Origin: JAYWGN01 sp043778255
GTDB taxonomy: Bacteria; Bacteroidota; Bacteroidia; Chitinophagales; Chitinophagaceae
Direction: 5' to 3'
Length of the DNA: 64,000 nt
NCBI GenBank assembly: GCA_043778255.1
Contig: JAYWGN010000040.1
Span: 30,854 to 94,853, forward strand
Of the stretch, positions 62,340-64,000 are shown piece by piece. The translations under genes and the position numbers were made by a program. The notes under the pieces are model-generated. The model was given only the letters and a program-made list of their open reading frames with translations, was not told the DNA's origin and ran no database searches. Within the stretch, counting starts at the first letter, position 1. The number at the start of each line of letters is the position of its first letter.

Positions 62340-62387
62340 TATACCGTGCCAAAACCTATCTTTTTTACCCTATTTTGGCACGGTATA
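62340..62387. repeat. Palindrome B5
   Basis: Perfect 15-bp arms TATACCGTGCCAAAA (62340-62354) and TTTTGGCACGGTATA (62373-62387). Its centre (CCTATCTTTTTTACCCTA) is nearly the same as that of B3, so the repeat unit includes the loop. Confidence 0.9.
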
Positions 62388-62735
62388 ACTAGTTTGCTTT
62401 AATGGGTTAACTGTACAATTATTACGTTTTGGTTCTATTATTTTATCAAAAAAAATATACTAAATGTGCAAATATGTAGGTGGCAATAAATTCATACTGC
62501 CTTACAATTATACACTAGTAATACACCATACAATTACAATTATCCACACTATTTGTGTATAACTAACTATACTATTAACATTACTAGAGCCACTTTGCAC
62601 GGTTTATGTTTGGCGGTTGTATTATATTTGTCGCCCAACCATAGCCTAGCTTAAGTGTGTACTTACAATACAACAGTATAAATGCCTTGGTTGAGTATTA
62701 TAATTATAAGGTTTTAACCAACAAATATTACGATA
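62388..62735. other. 348-bp gap before smc
   Basis: AT-rich. It holds an inverted pair of DnaA-box-like nonamers, TTATCCACA (62540-62548) and TGTGTATAA (62554-62562, one mismatch), and a -7 box TATATTTG at 62623-62630, about 105 bp before the smc start. No ORF is seen. Confidence 0.4.
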
Positions 62736-64000
62736 GTGCAATTAAAGAGTTTAGAAATAAAAGGATTTAAAAGTTTTGCTGATAAAACGGTACTCAATTT
62801 TGATGAAGGTATCACCGGTGTTATTGGTCCAAATGGCTGTGGCAAAAGCAATATTATTGACAGCATCCGTTGGGTAATTGGTGAGCATAAAATCAGCAAT
62901 CTGCGTAGTGAAAATTTGGAGAGCCTTGTTTTTAACGGTAGCAAAACCCGTAATGCTAGTGGCTTGGCAGAAGTAAGTCTCACTTTTGAGAATACCAAAA
63001 ACCTCCTTCCTACTGAGTTTAATACAGTTACTGTTACCCGTAAATATTATAAAAGTGGTGAAAGTGAGTATAGACTTAATGATGTGGCCTGTCGCCTAAA
63101 AGATATTCATAATTTGTTTATGGATACCGGTATTAGCACAGATAGTTATGCCATTATTGAACTGGGAATGGTTGATGATATTATTAAAGACAAGGAAAAC
63201 AGCAGGCGTAAAATGCTGGAGCAGGCTGCAGGAATTACTATTTACAAAACCCGTAAAAAGGAAGCTAAATTAAAGTTGGATGCCACCGAGCAGGATCTTG
63301 CCCGTATAGAAGATTTATTATTTGAAATAAACAACCAGCTTAAAAGCTTAGAAAATCAGGCTAAAAAAGCAGAAAAATATTTTGAAATAAAAAAGGAATA
63401 TAAAGAGGTTTCTATTGAATTGGCGAAAGCTGCATTGGAAGGTTTTAATATTACTTACCGAGATTTAAATGCGCAACAACAGCAGGAAGTTGATAAACGT
63501 ATTGAATTAGAAGTAGCCATTGCCGGCGAAGATGCAGCATTGGAGCAGGAAAAATTAGCTTTTGTAGAAAAAGAAAAAGCATTGCAATTGATGCAACATG
63601 CTTACAACGAAATGTTGGATAAGGTTCGTAGTAAGGAAAACGAAAAAAACCTTAGCAGCCAAAAAGTACAATATCTAAAAGAGACAAAGTCAAACCTTGA
63701 TGAGTTTTTAAAGAAAGCATCCGGACAATTATTGGGTCTGCAGGAAAGCATAACATTTACCGGCAATCAAATAATAGAAGAGGAGCAAAAGGTAAATGAG
63801 CTGGAAGAAAAGGTAGAAGATTTAAAAGAAGCAGTAGAAGATAAGCGCAGAATTTTTGATGATAAGCGCAGTGCCATTGATTTGCTGCGCAAAGAAAACC
63901 AGGCCATACAATTAAACCGTTTTGATGCGGAAAAGAAAGTAGCGGTGGCCGATACGAGCATACAAAATTTACAGCGCACCATTTTGCAATTGAGCGAAGA
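62736..64000 (+). CDS. smc: Chromosome segregation protein SMC, N-terminal part (cut by window edge)
   Basis: SMC dimers organise and separate the chromosome. The first 421 codons are present. The head domain shows KGFKSFADKTVLNF, the P-loop GPNGCGKSNIIDS, RWVIGEH and ELGMVDDIIKDK, with the conserved EQAAGITIYKTRKKEA before a long coiled coil (from about residue 170 onward, rich in Glu/Lys/Leu). The start is a GTG (62736), giving VQLKSLEIKGFK, the normal N-terminus. Ile is encoded mostly by ATT here, unlike the ATA-rich genes before it. Confidence 0.95.
   Translation, partial: MQLKSLEIKGFKSFADKTVLNFDEGITGVIGPNGCGKSNIIDSIRWVIGEHKISNLRSENLESLVFNGSKTRNASGLAEVSLTFENTKNLLPTEFNTVTVTRKYYKSGESEYRLNDVACRLKDIHNLFMDTGISTDSYAIIELGMVDDIIKDKENSRRKMLEQAAGITIYKTRKKEAKLKLDATEQDLARIEDLLFEINNQLKSLENQAKKAEKYFEIKKEYKEVSIELAKAALEGFNITYRDLNAQQQQEVDKRIELEVAIAGEDAALEQEKLAFVEKEKALQLMQHAYNEMLDKVRSKENEKNLSSQKVQYLKETKSNLDEFLKKASGQLLGLQESITFTGNQIIEEEQKVNELEEKVEDLKEAVEDKRRIFDDKRSAIDLLRKENQAIQLNRFDAEKKVAVADTSIQNLQRTILQLSE

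Noticed and set aside
1..64000. tRNA, rRNA or tmRNA genes
   Set aside because: No T-loop GGTTCGAATCC-type sequence or rRNA signature was seen on either strand by eye; a tRNA scan would be decisive.

Overview
The window looks like a chromosomal segment of an AT-rich member of the Bacteroidota, most likely Chitinophagia-like. Evidence is mixed: what I see directly is TAnnTTTG-type -7 promoter boxes just ahead of many starts, almost no Shine-Dalgarno sequences, very heavy use of ATA for Ile, and short intergenic gaps; what I recognise from families is SusC-style TonB receptors with a CarboxypepD_reg-like domain, type A and type B sorting domains of the type IX secretion system (T9SS), and Bacteroidota-restricted families (DUF3098, DUF4394, DUF2975 pairs, DUF6089-like, HmuY). 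No rRNA, tRNA, prophage, complete insertion sequence or CRISPR array was found.

Layout. 1-5.3 kb: leuS (5' part, minus), then ftsX, a DUF3098 gene and uppP (cell division and wall lipid carrier), followed by a BlaI-type repressor with a 24-bp palindromic operator on its own -7 box, an M56 sensor protease fused to an N-acetylmuramoyl-L-alanine amidase, and a small secreted protein resembling a degenerate LytM domain. Together these suggest a wall-stress circuit. 5.3-8 kb: PIN toxin-antitoxin pair and an XRE/DUF2975/DUF2975 operon. 8-18 kb: DUF3347 lipoprotein, TonB receptor, DUF4394 lipoprotein, trpS, then a decaying patch bounded by two 93-bp direct repeats that holds a carboxypeptidase-regulatory-domain protein without a clear start, a frameshifted VapC and its antitoxin. 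18-29.6 kb: lysine/saccharopine-type dehydrogenase, L,D-transpeptidase, RlpA, two OmpA/TSP3 proteins, and three large secreted proteins (two with recognisable T9SS tails). 29.7-36 kb: AlkB-like monooxygenase, small membrane proteins, DinB, a two-dozen-unit tandem repeat, penicillin acylase. 36-49.5 kb: housekeeping (aspS, elaA-like, aroQ, VIT1, 5-FCL, lpxK, rnr, VOC, ubiX, LysM/DPBB, RsmF-like) plus a candidate small RNA. 49.5-62.7 kb: lipA, VOC, lectin/PKD T9SS protein, OsmC, a HmuY plus TonB heme-uptake pair, a GT2 enzyme, and two paralogous ATPase-nuclease genes. The last gene is the 5' part of smc.

Most unusual signal. The two paralogous AAA-ATPase/PD-(D/E)XK genes (49613-51037 and 60769-62196) each sit next to their own, mutually different family of perfect or near-perfect palindromes: two copies around TAGCGGAATGT upstream of the first, and five copies around ATAscGTGCCAAAA bracketing the second. 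In the first, the palindrome arms enclose a TACATTTG -7 box. Either each protein reads its own operator, or these are single-gene elements with cognate palindromes, formally similar to RAYT/REPIN pairs but with a different enzyme. The second candidate system is the BlaI / M56-amidase / degenerate-LytM cassette next to ftsX and uppP.
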